From positions 1-38,599 of the forward strand of contig DAOUAM010000088.1 in the NCBI GenBank assembly GCA_034433305.1: a DNA stretch of 38,599 bases, read 5' to 3'. Within the stretch, counting starts at the first letter, position 1, and each line of letters opens with the position of its first letter. This document shows positions 31,732 to 38,599 of this stretch, in pieces. The notes under the pieces are model-generated. The model worked only from the letters and a program-made list of their open reading frames with translations. It did no database searches and was not told the origin of the DNA. The position numbers and the translations under genes were made by a program. Origin of the DNA: DAOUAM01 sp034433305 (GTDB lineage: Bacteria; Chloroflexota; Dehalococcoidia; Lucifugimonadales; DAOUAM01).

Positions 31732-32958
31732 CTAGACCAGGCCGCGCAGGTTGAAGGAGCGGTCGGCGAGCTGCGCCTCCCTGCCGGCGATGCTGGTCTT
31801 GCGCTGGATGAGGCGCTTCAGGACAGGGAACTCGCGAGAGTCAGTGTTGATGGCGAAATAGGCCCTCAGGGCCTTCTCTTTCAGGTAGAGCACGATGAAA
31901 GACCGGTCTTCCAGCCGGCCACGGATGAGGACTTCATCATGCTCGCTTTCATCGCCGGCGAACTCCAGGTGCAGGTCAAAAATGTCGGACCAGACGTAGG
32001 TCATGAGGCCGTACTTCTGGCCGGCGCCGGCCATGTTCAGTCCGGCTACCTGGCCGCAGTACTCAGCATGGCCCCAGTGCTCCACGCGCCGCCGCTTGCC
32101 GAAGACAGGGTCCGGGTAGTTGGCCACATCGCCCGCCGCATAGATCTCTGGATGGGACGTCTGAAGATACTCGTTGACCACGATGCCGTTGGACACCTCA
32201 AGCCCAGCCTGCTGGGCAAGCTCCACGTTGGGCACGATTCCAACGCCAATGCAGACGAAGTCACACGGTATGGCCCTGCCCGACCTGGTGACCACGCCGG
32301 AGACGCGGCCATTGCCCCTGATCTCAGCCACCATTTCCGAGGTCAGGAAGGACACCCCCTTGCTGGTGCAGTAGTCCTGGAAGAAGCCCGCCAGCGTGGC
32401 ATCGGTGAAGCGCGACCATATGTGGGGCTGCGCCTCGATCACGGTGACCGACACGCCCATCTGCGTCAGCGACGCGGCCAGCTCCATGCCAATGAAGCCG
32501 CCGCCAATGATGACGGCCCGCCTGCCAGGCGCCGCCTCGCCGCGAATGGCCGCCGAGTCGTCCAGCGTCCGCAGGTAGTGAACGCCAGGGAGGCTCCCGC
32601 CGGGGAGGCCCAGGCGCAAGGGACGCCCTCCCGTGGCGATAAGCGCCTTCTCGAAGGAGACCTCCTCACCGCTGGACAGGGTGGCTACCTTATGGCCCAA
32701 GTCCAACCGCTCCACCCGCACGCCCAGGGCAAGCTGAATGCCCTGCTGTCGCAGGGCGTCCTCTGAGTCGAAGAATAGCTTCTCTCTGGCCTTCTCGCCC
32801 CGCATGAACTCCTTGGAAAGCGGTGGGCGGTCGTAGGGCGGGTAAGGCTCCTCGCCGACCAGCGCCACGCTGCCCTCCGGGTCCCGCCGCTTGAGCTGCC
32901 TGGCTGCCTGGCTGGATGCCACGCCCCCACCAACGAGCAAGTACCTGACGGCCTTCAT
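31732..32958 (-). CDS. FAD/NAD(P)-dependent ferredoxin- or rubredoxin-reductase-like flavoprotein
   Basis: A 408-residue pyridine-nucleotide-disulfide-reductase-fold enzyme of the putidaredoxin/rhodocoxin reductase type. The FAD-binding VGGGVASSQAA lies at the start, the NAD(P) motif IIGGGFIGMELA near 150, and the second FAD contact is YAAGDVANY. There is no CxxxxC redox pair, so electrons go to a separate carrier, normally a ferredoxin or rubredoxin. The C-terminal reductase dimer domain is present (YVWSDIFDLHLEFAGD). The start at 32958 has AAGGAGG upstream. A perfect 6-bp dyad sits at the promoter. No ferredoxin, P450 or oxygenase gene is nearby. Confidence 0.88.
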   Translation of the reverse strand: MKAVRYLLVGGGVASSQAARQLKRRDPEGSVALVGEEPYPPYDRPPLSKEFMRGEKAREKLFFDSEDALRQQGIQLALGVRVERLDLGHKVATLSSGEEVSFEKALIATGGRPLRLGLPGGSLPGVHYLRTLDDSAAIRGEAAPGRRAVIIGGGFIGMELAASLTQMGVSVTVIEAQPHIWSRFTDATLAGFFQDYCTSKGVSFLTSEMVAEIRGNGRVSGVVTRSGRAIPCDFVCIGVGIVPNVELAQQAGLEVSNGIVVNEYLQTSHPEIYAAGDVANYPDPVFGKRRRVEHWGHAEYCGQVAGLNMAGAGQKYGLMTYVWSDIFDLHLEFAGDESEHDEVLIRGRLEDRSFIVLYLKEKALRAYFAINTDSREFPVLKRLIQRKTSIAGREAQLADRSFNLRGLV

Positions 32959-32974
32959 AGTGCCTCCTTGGGCT

Positions 32975-32994
32975 GTAGTTGCACTTATAACTAC
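32975..32994 (-). promoter_or_regulatory. Dyad GTAGTT-N8-AACTAC overlapping a TATAA box
   Basis: GTAGTT (32975-32980) and AACTAC (32989-32994) form a perfect 6-bp inverted repeat. The spacer, read on the minus strand, contains TTATAAG, a likely -10 region. It is 17 bases before the reductase start. The geometry suits a small winged-helix repressor such as MarR or HxlR; no regulator gene is adjacent. Confidence 0.4.
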
Positions 32995-33085
32995 GTTAGC
33001 GCCAGCAGCACTAACAGCGCAAGGTGGACTATCCCAGGGACGGGTCTGAAGCCCGCCTTTGCATTAGTCGCATACCATGGCTGCA

Positions 33086-33106
33086 CCTGGTGACCGGGAC
33101 ACCAGG
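33086..33106. terminator. Small hairpin downstream of NDH-2
   Basis: CCTGGTG pairs with CACCAGG around a 7-base loop in the 241-base gap between NDH-2 and the reductase gene (same strand). No T-run; it may separate the two units. The rest of that gap shows no gene. Confidence 0.35.
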
Positions 33107-33199
33107 CTCTTCCAGGGAATTGGGGTGCTATGTCGAGTCTGCGTGAAAGTAGCGGTAAAGTCCCTTCTCCCTACCCGTGTCCTGGTGACGTGCCCTGTC

Positions 33200-34522
33200 T
33201 CAGCGTGGCCCGGGCGAAACGGTGGTCTCTTGCTTCTGCCGTAGCTCCGGCTGCGGCATGGCTGGCGCTCCTCGCATGGGCAGGGGCAATATGAGCCGGA
33301 TGGCCCCCTCGTACAGGAGATATGCCCATGCCCAGTTGACCAGCACCGTCAGGCGGTTCCGGAAGCCAATGAGCTTGAAGATGTGGAACCCCAGCCAGAG
33401 CCACCAGGCCGGCACGCCGGTGAAGTTGAAGCGGCCCAGGTGGGCGGCCGCGGAATTGCGCCCGATGACGGCCAGCGTGCCCATATCTTTGTACCGGAAT
33501 GGCTCCGGTGCCTGGCCCTTGACCTGGCGCAGAATGTTCCGGCCGGCGGCGCCCTCCTGCATGGCCACTGGCGCCACCATGGGCAGGGGCTTGCCGTCCT
33601 GCTCCAGGAACGCCGAGTCCCCCACGACGTACACCTCAGGGTGGTGGGGCAACTGGAGCGTCGGAAGGACGCTGACCTGCCCCCGCTTGTTGGTGGACAT
33701 TCCTGGCGCCCCGCTGACCGTGCTGCCGCGCACGCCGGCCGTCCAGACCACGGTGCTGGTGGGAATCAGGCCTCCGTCCTTGAGGTGAATGGCTTCCTGA
33801 GTCACCTTTGTCGCCACGGTGCCAAGCCGCAACTCCACGCCCATCTCGCGCAAGCGCTTCACGGCATAGCGCCTCAGCTTCTCGTCCATGCCATGAAGGA
33901 CGGTATCCCCTGCCTCCAGGAGGACGATGCGCACCTCCCCGAAGTCCAGCCCCGGGTAGTCCTTCCTCAGCGGCCCGAACACCAGCTCGGCCAGGGCGCC
34001 GGAGAACTCCACGCCCGTCGGCCCACCGCCCACGATGACGAAGGTCAGCATGGCCTGGCGGCGGCGCGAGTCCTGCTCATGCACGGCCTGCTCGAACTGC
34101 GCCAGGATGTGGTTGCGGACGAGAACGCCCTGTTCCAGAGTCCTCAGGGGGAGGGTGTTCTCGGGCGCGCCCTCGATGCCAAAGAAGTGTGGCGCGCTGC
34201 CCGTGGCCAGGATGAGATAGTCATACTGGCTCGAATGCCCGCCCCAGTACACCACCCTGGAGTTGAAATCTATCCGCTCCACGTCGGCCAGGACGAACTG
34301 CACGTTGGGTGCCTTGTGAAAGATGCTCCGAATGGGGTACGCGATATCCTCTGGCTCCAGCTCTGCTGCTCCGACCTGGTAGAGCAAGGGGTAAAAGGTG
34401 TGGTAGTTGTTGCGGTCTATGAGCAGCACATCCACTGGCGACTTTGCCAGCATCCTGGCGGCCCAGAGGCCCCCGAACCCCGCCCCCACGATTACCACAC
34501 ATGGACGTTCACGCTCAGCCAT
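33200..34522 (-). CDS. ndh: Type II NADH dehydrogenase (NDH-2)
   Basis: A 440-residue peripheral flavoprotein that passes electrons from NADH to quinone without pumping protons. FAD-binding VGAGFGGLWAA near residue 11, the NTFYPLL-like NYHTFYPLLYQV segment, the NADH-binding VIVGGGPTGVEFSG near 165 and the second FAD region VVGDSAF are all present. The C-terminal part (WWLWLGFHIFKLIGFRNRL; WAWAYLLYEGAIRLILPL) is amphipathic or hydrophobic and suits membrane attachment. It follows the 90-residue gene by 15 bases on the same strand, so both are probably co-transcribed. An AGGAGG lies 11 bases before the ATG, a little far. Confidence 0.93.
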   Translation of the reverse strand: MAERERPCVVIVGAGFGGLWAARMLAKSPVDVLLIDRNNYHTFYPLLYQVGAAELEPEDIAYPIRSIFHKAPNVQFVLADVERIDFNSRVVYWGGHSSQYDYLILATGSAPHFFGIEGAPENTLPLRTLEQGVLVRNHILAQFEQAVHEQDSRRRQAMLTFVIVGGGPTGVEFSGALAELVFGPLRKDYPGLDFGEVRIVLLEAGDTVLHGMDEKLRRYAVKRLREMGVELRLGTVATKVTQEAIHLKDGGLIPTSTVVWTAGVRGSTVSGAPGMSTNKRGQVSVLPTLQLPHHPEVYVVGDSAFLEQDGKPLPMVAPVAMQEGAAGRNILRQVKGQAPEPFRYKDMGTLAVIGRNSAAAHLGRFNFTGVPAWWLWLGFHIFKLIGFRNRLTVLVNWAWAYLLYEGAIRLILPLPMRGAPAMPQPELRQKQETTVSPGPR

Positions 34523-34537
34523 TCAATAACATGCCTC

Positions 34538-34810
34538 CTAGGTCACAGGTGACGCAGCGATCTGCTGGACCTGGTCCAGGGCCTCGCGGTTCGTCTGCCC
34601 TTCAGTCCCGAGGCTGTCCTCGTCGGGCAGGTTGTCGCGGAGCCACTGCCTGAGATGATGGGCCAGTTCGCCATTGTAAGTCAAGCCGGCATAGTGCCAG
34701 GCGGCCAGCCAGCCCGCCGGGTCCTTCCTGACCCGCAGCACAAATGCGTCGTCCACCTCTTCATCCCTATCTATGCGCACCACGCGGTACTTGTCGCCAA
34801 ACTGTGCCAT
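34538..34810 (-). CDS. Small protein of unknown function preceding NDH-2
   Basis: A 90-residue soluble, acidic protein. The ATG at 34810 has an excellent GGAGGAGGA site; an upstream in-frame extension to 34945 has none. Visible text: YRVVRIDRDEEVDDAFVLRV, then WLAAWHYAGLTYNGELAHHL and a charged Gln-rich tail. No family recognised and no Cys or metal motif. Its 15-base spacing to NDH-2 suggests a shared transcript and perhaps a related role. Confidence 0.7.
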   Translation of the reverse strand: MAQFGDKYRVVRIDRDEEVDDAFVLRVRKDPAGWLAAWHYAGLTYNGELAHHLRQWLRDNLPDEDSLGTEGQTNREALDQVQQIAASPVT

Positions 34811-34964
34811 CGTCCTCCTCCTCCGCGTGCCCCACAGCCACGCCGTAAAGCCCGCGTACGCACTGGTATGGATACCTGTTCTCTCAATACCAATATAGCC
34901 CTTCCGCCGCACCATGAACAGCCCGCCATGGGTGAGAACGAGCACCCACGCCTGGCGCTGGCCG

Positions 34965-36230
34965 CTAGTCCCTCTGCTCCACCTGGGCAGCGCTGTTGGG
35001 AAGAACGCTTAGCCCCCTGCCCGGGTGACGAAAAGCCAGCAGCACACATAGCCAGTTGCGCAGGTAGTGCGGCAACAAGAACGTGGACTTCACCCGCTTC
35101 TGCGCCTCCTGGCCCATAAGCTGCGCCAGAGGTGGACTGGACAGCAGTTGCCTCAGGCGGTACGCCGCACCATCCACCGTTTGCACCAGGAAACCCGTAA
35201 CGCCATCAATGACCTGAAAGGCAATGCCGCCGGTGTCGCCGCCGACCACAGGCTTGCCCTTCCACATGGCCTCGGTGACCACCAGGCCAAACCCTTCACG
35301 AATGGACTTCTGGAGCACAACGGTAGCCGCGCGCTGCAGGGCGTTGACCGTGATGTCGTTGTCTGAGGGATTGACGACGATGGTAGCATCGGGCACCTGC
35401 CTGGCCCTGGCCAGCACCTCCTCAGACACCGCCTTGCCTTCAGGGTCGTCGGGCGCAAAGTTGCCGACGTAGACGAAGGCCGCGTCAATGGAGCGCTTGA
35501 CCATGGAGAACGCTTGCAGGGCGCCCAGCGGGTCCTTCAGCCGGTCGAACCGGCTGACCTGAACGATGAGCGGCTTATCAGCGGGGATGCCCAGGCGCTC
35601 CAAAGTCGTTGCCACTTCCTCGCCCGACAGCTCCCGGTTCTTGTCGCTCAGCGGGTCAATGAACGGGGGCATGATGTACTGGGGGATGAACAGGTCCGGG
35701 CGCACAAACTGCGGAATGTGGAATATGGCGGCGTCGTAGCGGTCTATATAGGGCTTGATGAGCGCCCAGACACGCTGGTCCGCCTGGGACACGTCAATGT
35801 GGCACCGCCATATCCACCTGGACCTGGTCTCGCTCCGGAACTCCACCAGGCCAAGGGGCTGCGGGTCGTGGACAATGATGAAGTCCGCATCGTGGCGGAC
35901 TCTCACAGCGTTCTCGGTCATAACCCTGCGGTAGAGCCTGAACATTTCCGGGCTGGTGCTGGCCGCCGCACCGTGCAGCGCGTTGTGGATGGCCTTGGTG
36001 ACGTCGAAGAAGGCGTCAGGCGCCTCTATCACCGTCCACTCGGCCTCCAGGCCCACCTCGTTGGTCAGTGGGACCAGCCGCGACAGGAGTTCCGCCACGC
36101 CACCGCCCAGGCGCGTCGAGCTGATGTGCAGCACGCGGGCACCGCGCAGGTGGCGCGCCATGAGCTTGATCTGCTCCACGACGTCTGGCCCCGCGTAGGG
36201 GGTATAATCATCCAGTCTCACTGGCCCCAT
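34965..36230 (-). CDS. treT: Trehalose synthase TreT (GT4 glycosyltransferase)
   Basis: A 421-residue GT-B glycosyltransferase. TreT joins glucose from a nucleotide sugar to free glucose, giving trehalose in one reversible step. Evidence: the N-terminal HISSTRLGGGVAELLSRLVPL segment and VHDPQPLGLV, both typical of TreT; the GT4 nucleotide-sugar site with E-x7-E (EGFGLVVTE); and QVSRFDRLKDP at the second Rossmann domain. It is preceded by the DUF5752 gene 16 bases upstream, a known companion. It ends the sugar-phosphate operon. Trehalose would act as a compatible solute and stress protectant, in keeping with the neighbouring stress genes. Confidence 0.92.
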   Translation of the reverse strand: MGPVRLDDYTPYAGPDVVEQIKLMARHLRGARVLHISSTRLGGGVAELLSRLVPLTNEVGLEAEWTVIEAPDAFFDVTKAIHNALHGAAASTSPEMFRLYRRVMTENAVRVRHDADFIIVHDPQPLGLVEFRSETRSRWIWRCHIDVSQADQRVWALIKPYIDRYDAAIFHIPQFVRPDLFIPQYIMPPFIDPLSDKNRELSGEEVATTLERLGIPADKPLIVQVSRFDRLKDPLGALQAFSMVKRSIDAAFVYVGNFAPDDPEGKAVSEEVLARARQVPDATIVVNPSDNDITVNALQRAATVVLQKSIREGFGLVVTEAMWKGKPVVGGDTGGIAFQVIDGVTGFLVQTVDGAAYRLRQLLSSPPLAQLMGQEAQKRVKSTFLLPHYLRNWLCVLLAFRHPGRGLSVLPNSAAQVEQRD

Positions 36231-36246
36231 CCAAAGGCGATGCTCA

Positions 36247-36936
36247 TCAGGCCAAGAGGACCTTCAATATCTGCTCTTGCAGTGCCCCCAGGTCATGAAA
36301 ATACGGGTTCAGGCGGTCCAGCTCCACCGCTTTCGCCTCGTGGCCTGTGAGCCTCAGCCAGCGGGAGAAGTCGTTGGTGCCGCCGTCCAGGAAGCGCGTC
36401 TGGATGAAGTGGTACATGATGCAGCCAGCGCCCAGCCTGGCGATTCCCTGGGCCAGCTCTCCGGGGCTGTTGGCCTCGATGTCTGCTGGCAGCGCGAAGC
36501 TCCTGGCCTCCAGGAAGTAGAACTCCCTCCCCGCCGGCACTCGGGGAAAGACCTCCGCCTCGGCCACGTACTCCTGAACGCAGCCCTTGAGACGCTCGCG
36601 GCATAGACGCAGCGACGGGCACTCCAGAGGGTCAACAGCGGCCAGCCTTTCGGCCAGGCCCTTCTGGCCCAGGACGCTCAAGGCCCAGCGGGCGAAGTCA
36701 TTGGTGTACTCGGCCCAGGTGTACCTGGGCCGCTGGAACACCGCGTGGTGTACGTGGTAGTAGATAGAAGCGTCGGGCACTCGCTGGACTCCCAGGAGAA
36801 GCGAGCGCAGATCGTCGGCCATGAAGCCCGCCCAGCAGACCACGCCCGTCTGCGTCATGAACCGGAACGGGCCGGGCCTGGCCAGGTCCGGCCCTATGAC
36901 CTGCCGCGTCTGCTCTCGCAGCGCATGTTCCGCCAT
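36247..36936 (-). CDS. DUF5752-family protein
   Basis: A 229-residue protein matching the DUF5752 pattern: an F-x-F-x-T opening (PFRFMTQTGVVCWAGFMADDLRSLL), VPDASIYYHVHHAVF, NDFARWA, and a repeated variant in the second half (CIMYHFIQTRFLDGGTNDFSRWL). The two halves look like an internal duplication. Function unknown; members are often encoded beside trehalose synthase or glycogen genes, and here it lies directly upstream of treT and downstream of the aldolase. The AGGGG of its ribosome-binding site overlaps the aldolase stop (nine bases separate stop and start), so translation is probably coupled. Confidence 0.8.
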   Translation of the reverse strand: MAEHALREQTRQVIGPDLARPGPFRFMTQTGVVCWAGFMADDLRSLLLGVQRVPDASIYYHVHHAVFQRPRYTWAEYTNDFARWALSVLGQKGLAERLAAVDPLECPSLRLCRERLKGCVQEYVAEAEVFPRVPAGREFYFLEARSFALPADIEANSPGELAQGIARLGAGCIMYHFIQTRFLDGGTNDFSRWLRLTGHEAKAVELDRLNPYFHDLGALQEQILKVLLA

Positions 36937-36945
36937 AGCCGGCCC

Positions 36946-38013
36946 CTAGCCGCCCGGCTGCCGGGCACCGCTGAGCGCCGGCTCCTGGGACTGGCCAAAC
37001 CTGCGATGCCGGGGCCACGGGACTGCCAGGTGCGCGTGGGCGTTGGCCCGAAGGAAGTTGTACACACCCCTGGTACACAGCCACCACTCCATGGCGGCCA
37101 TGTCCGGGTAGAAGGGCACGGCGTCCTGCCATATGGCCCGGCCACAGAGGAAGCCGCTAGCCCCCGCCTCGGTGGCCAGGTCCACCTGCACCAGGAACTC
37201 CTCTATCCCCACGCCCGCGCTGAGTATCACCCAGGGCATGCCGGCCGCCGAGTCCAGGTCGCGGCAGTGCTGGCGCACCTGGGACAGCGAGTACACCGCC
37301 TGGCGCTCCTTGCCATCGAAGGCGCCGTTGCAGAACTCCCTGGTCCACTTCAGGTCGGCCGGGAACTCCAGCTTCAGGATATCAACGCCGTACTCCGGCT
37401 TGCCGAACTCCTGGGCACTGCGTATGACCAGGTCGGGCCTCTGGCGGGCGAAATCGGCGGAATCGGCGCTGGCGCCGCCCAGCGGGTACGTGACCAGCTC
37501 CAGCAGGAAGGGCATCTCCAGCGCCGCGCACTGCTCTCCCAGCCGGGCCACCAGCCCCTGCTGATGGCGACGCACCGGCTCCGAGGCGTCGGGGTGATAG
37601 TAAATGAGGAGCTTGGCAGCATCGGCGCCGCTGCGCTGGGCCTGCTCCGCCGACCAGCCCTCCAGCAGGGCCGACTGGCGCTCCCGGCCATCCGCGCCGG
37701 CGCGCTCGTAGCCCGACTGCTCATGGGCCAGCAGCAGGCCGACGCGGGGCGGCAGTTCCGGCAGGGTCTGGGGGAAGCCGTACTCGGGGTCGGTCAGGAC
37801 AGCGGTAGCGTATGGGGCCAGGATGCGGGTTATCACTGCCTTGGCCGCTACCATGTCCTCCCGCCCGACCTCATCAGGCTTCCTTCCTGTGGCCCGGCCT
37901 ATGGCGGCCTGGAGCGAGCCGCGCTGGTCAATGGCGAGCATCTTGAACCGCCCCTGCTCGTCGGTCAACGAGCGCAGGCGCTGCCACTTTCCCGGCGAAA
38001 GGTGCACTGCCAA
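36946..38013 (-). CDS. lacD: Class I sugar-bisphosphate aldolase, LacD (tagatose 1,6-bisphosphate aldolase) type
   Basis: A 355-residue aldolase expected to cleave tagatose 1,6-bisphosphate, and often other ketohexose bisphosphates including fructose, to dihydroxyacetone phosphate and glyceraldehyde 3-phosphate. LacD marks: MLAIDQRGSL (26-34), AKLLIYYHPD (133-142), and the Schiff-base Lys near 214 in VDILKLEFP. The start is TTG at 38013 with GGAGG eight bases before it; a GTG two codons later is the alternative. It follows the phosphofructokinase stop by four bases, so kinase and aldolase are a coupled pair, which favours fructose 1,6-bisphosphate as the working substrate here. The C-terminal 20 residues are basic and Pro-rich. 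Confidence 0.87.
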   Translation of the reverse strand: MAVHLSPGKWQRLRSLTDEQGRFKMLAIDQRGSLQAAIGRATGRKPDEVGREDMVAAKAVITRILAPYATAVLTDPEYGFPQTLPELPPRVGLLLAHEQSGYERAGADGRERQSALLEGWSAEQAQRSGADAAKLLIYYHPDASEPVRRHQQGLVARLGEQCAALEMPFLLELVTYPLGGASADSADFARQRPDLVIRSAQEFGKPEYGVDILKLEFPADLKWTREFCNGAFDGKERQAVYSLSQVRQHCRDLDSAAGMPWVILSAGVGIEEFLVQVDLATEAGASGFLCGRAIWQDAVPFYPDMAAMEWWLCTRGVYNFLRANAHAHLAVPWPRHRRFGQSQEPALSGARQPGG

Positions 38014-38017
38014 AGTA

Positions 38018-38599
38018 TCATCCTCCCTCCTGGGGCCTGATGCCGACCACGCCGGCGTACTCCCGCTGGAACTCCTCTGGCGTCATATTGGCCTCTGCCG
38101 CCAGCCTGGACGTGAGCTGTGGGTCTTCCAGGTCCCCTGGCTCCAGGCGGATCATGTACTCCCGCGCTACGCTGTAGCTCTCGCTCCCGGTATCCACCAG
38201 GCGGGCGCGGGTACGCCCGGTGACGGGGTCGCGCAACTGGTCGAAGGGCACGACGCGGAGTCGTCCGCTCTCCAGGCAGACCATTCCGCCATAGCGGAAG
38301 TCGCCATCGGCCTGGCCCGAGGCCAGGAACCGGGCCGCGCCATAGCCCAGGGTGCGGGTGTAGTCAATATCAAAGGGGATGGGCGGGGCGCAGCGCAGCT
38401 CGTAGCCGATGGTCCTGTCCACGATGGGTACCTGCACCCCACGCGCCCCCAGGCGTCGGCGCAGCTCGCGCTTCAGGATGGCGGCCAGCGGTATCTCCGC
38501 CAGCCGCAGGTTGCCGTACTGGTCCCTTTCCACGTCCACGCCTGGAATCTCCATCAGCTCCCTGGGGTCCAGCAGTTCGCCGATGCCTTCGGCGACCAC
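38018..38599 (-). CDS. pfp: Pyrophosphate-type phosphofructokinase, C-terminal part (5' end outside window)
   Basis: The last ~193 residues of a 6-phosphofructokinase-family protein; the frame is still open at the window edge. VVAEGI begins the visible part. VPIVDRTIGYELRCAPPIPF and the DIDYTRTLGYGAARFLASG stretch match the substrate-binding C-terminal lobe of PPi-dependent enzymes (the YELRCAPPIPFDI form) better than ATP-PfkA (LGHIQRGG). The diagnostic phosphoryl-donor residues (GGDD or GDGS/GGDG motif) lie outside the window, so PPi versus ATP is inferred. It leads the operon with the aldolase, DUF5752 and treT. Confidence 0.85.
   Translation of the reverse strand: MVAEGIGELLDPRELMEIPGVDVERDQYGNLRLAEIPLAAILKRELRRRLGARGVQVPIVDRTIGYELRCAPPIPFDIDYTRTLGYGAARFLASGQADGDFRYGGMVCLESGRLRVVPFDQLRDPVTGRTRARLVDTGSESYSVAREYMIRLEPGDLEDPQLTSRLAAEANMTPEEFQREYAGVVGIRPQEGG

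Noticed and set aside
36203..36208. Perfect TATAAT on the plus strand
   Set aside because: It lies inside the treT coding region, where the minus strand simply reads DYTPYAG, and no plus-strand gene follows.
1..38599. rRNA, tRNA, CRISPR arrays, insertion sequences or prophage
   Set aside because: I saw no regularly spaced repeats, transposase or integrase motifs, and no recognisable tRNA or rRNA sequence in any gap. A tRNAscan or Infernal run would be decisive for small RNAs.

Overview
This window is high-GC bacterial chromosomal DNA (above 60% G+C by eye) with tightly packed genes on both strands. I see no rRNA, tRNA, CRISPR array, phage or transposase gene. The gene mix is an enolase-superfamily protein, a xanthine-dehydrogenase-type catalytic subunit, NHL-repeat proteins, an amidase, a phosphotriesterase-like protein, an N-acyl-D-amino-acid deacylase and a TreT trehalose synthase. 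It fits Chloroflexota, perhaps a Dehalococcoidia/SAR202-like lineage known for expanded paralogue families of this kind. The lineage call is inference from gene content; no phylogenetic marker was tested.

Layout. 1-4.1 kb: the 3' end of a very acidic protein gene, a HAD phosphatase-ribokinase pair on the minus strand, a probable 30-residue membrane peptide and an enolase-superfamily enzyme. 4.5-9.1 kb: a lipoprotein gene encoding two predicted seven-bladed propellers but broken by an in-frame TAG and a frameshift; then, convergent to it, an NfeD-flotillin pair whose flotillin is also frameshifted. 9.3-14.6 kb: an NHL-repeat gene divergent from an orphan molybdenum-hydroxylase large subunit, followed by a lone groEL. 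15.1-19.2 kb: a Gld-like ABC system (ATPase, permease fused to its GldG-like extracytoplasmic part, DUF4340 protein). 19.4-22.5 kb: an amidase and a second NHL paralogue, divergent from a MOSC-domain gene. 22.7-26.3 kb: a DUF998 membrane protein, an MFS transporter, a phosphotriesterase-like hydrolase and a VOC protein. 26.5-29.7 kb: RidA convergent with a DAO-type oxidase and an N-acyl-D-amino-acid deacylase, a plausible D-amino-acid utilisation set. 30.0-34.8 kb: a stress/redox neighbourhood (Hsp20, two unknown small acidic proteins, CBS-pair protein, ferredoxin-reductase-like flavoprotein, NDH-2). 35.0-38.6 kb: a sugar-phosphate operon read leftward (PPi-type phosphofructokinase, LacD-like aldolase, DUF5752, TreT).

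Regulatory texture. Several intergenic gaps carry a TGN-TANNAT extended -10 with no good -35. Many gene ends carry strong perfect hairpins without the usual T-run. The most useful leads are: the three disabling lesions clustered between 5.7 and 7.4 kb; the two NHL paralogues each facing a molybdenum-related gene; the deacylase/oxidase/RidA set, where two convergent genes share a CTAG stop; the 18-bp palindrome in front of groEL where CIRCE would be expected; and the 30-residue membrane peptide. I found nothing I would call an entirely new system with confidence.
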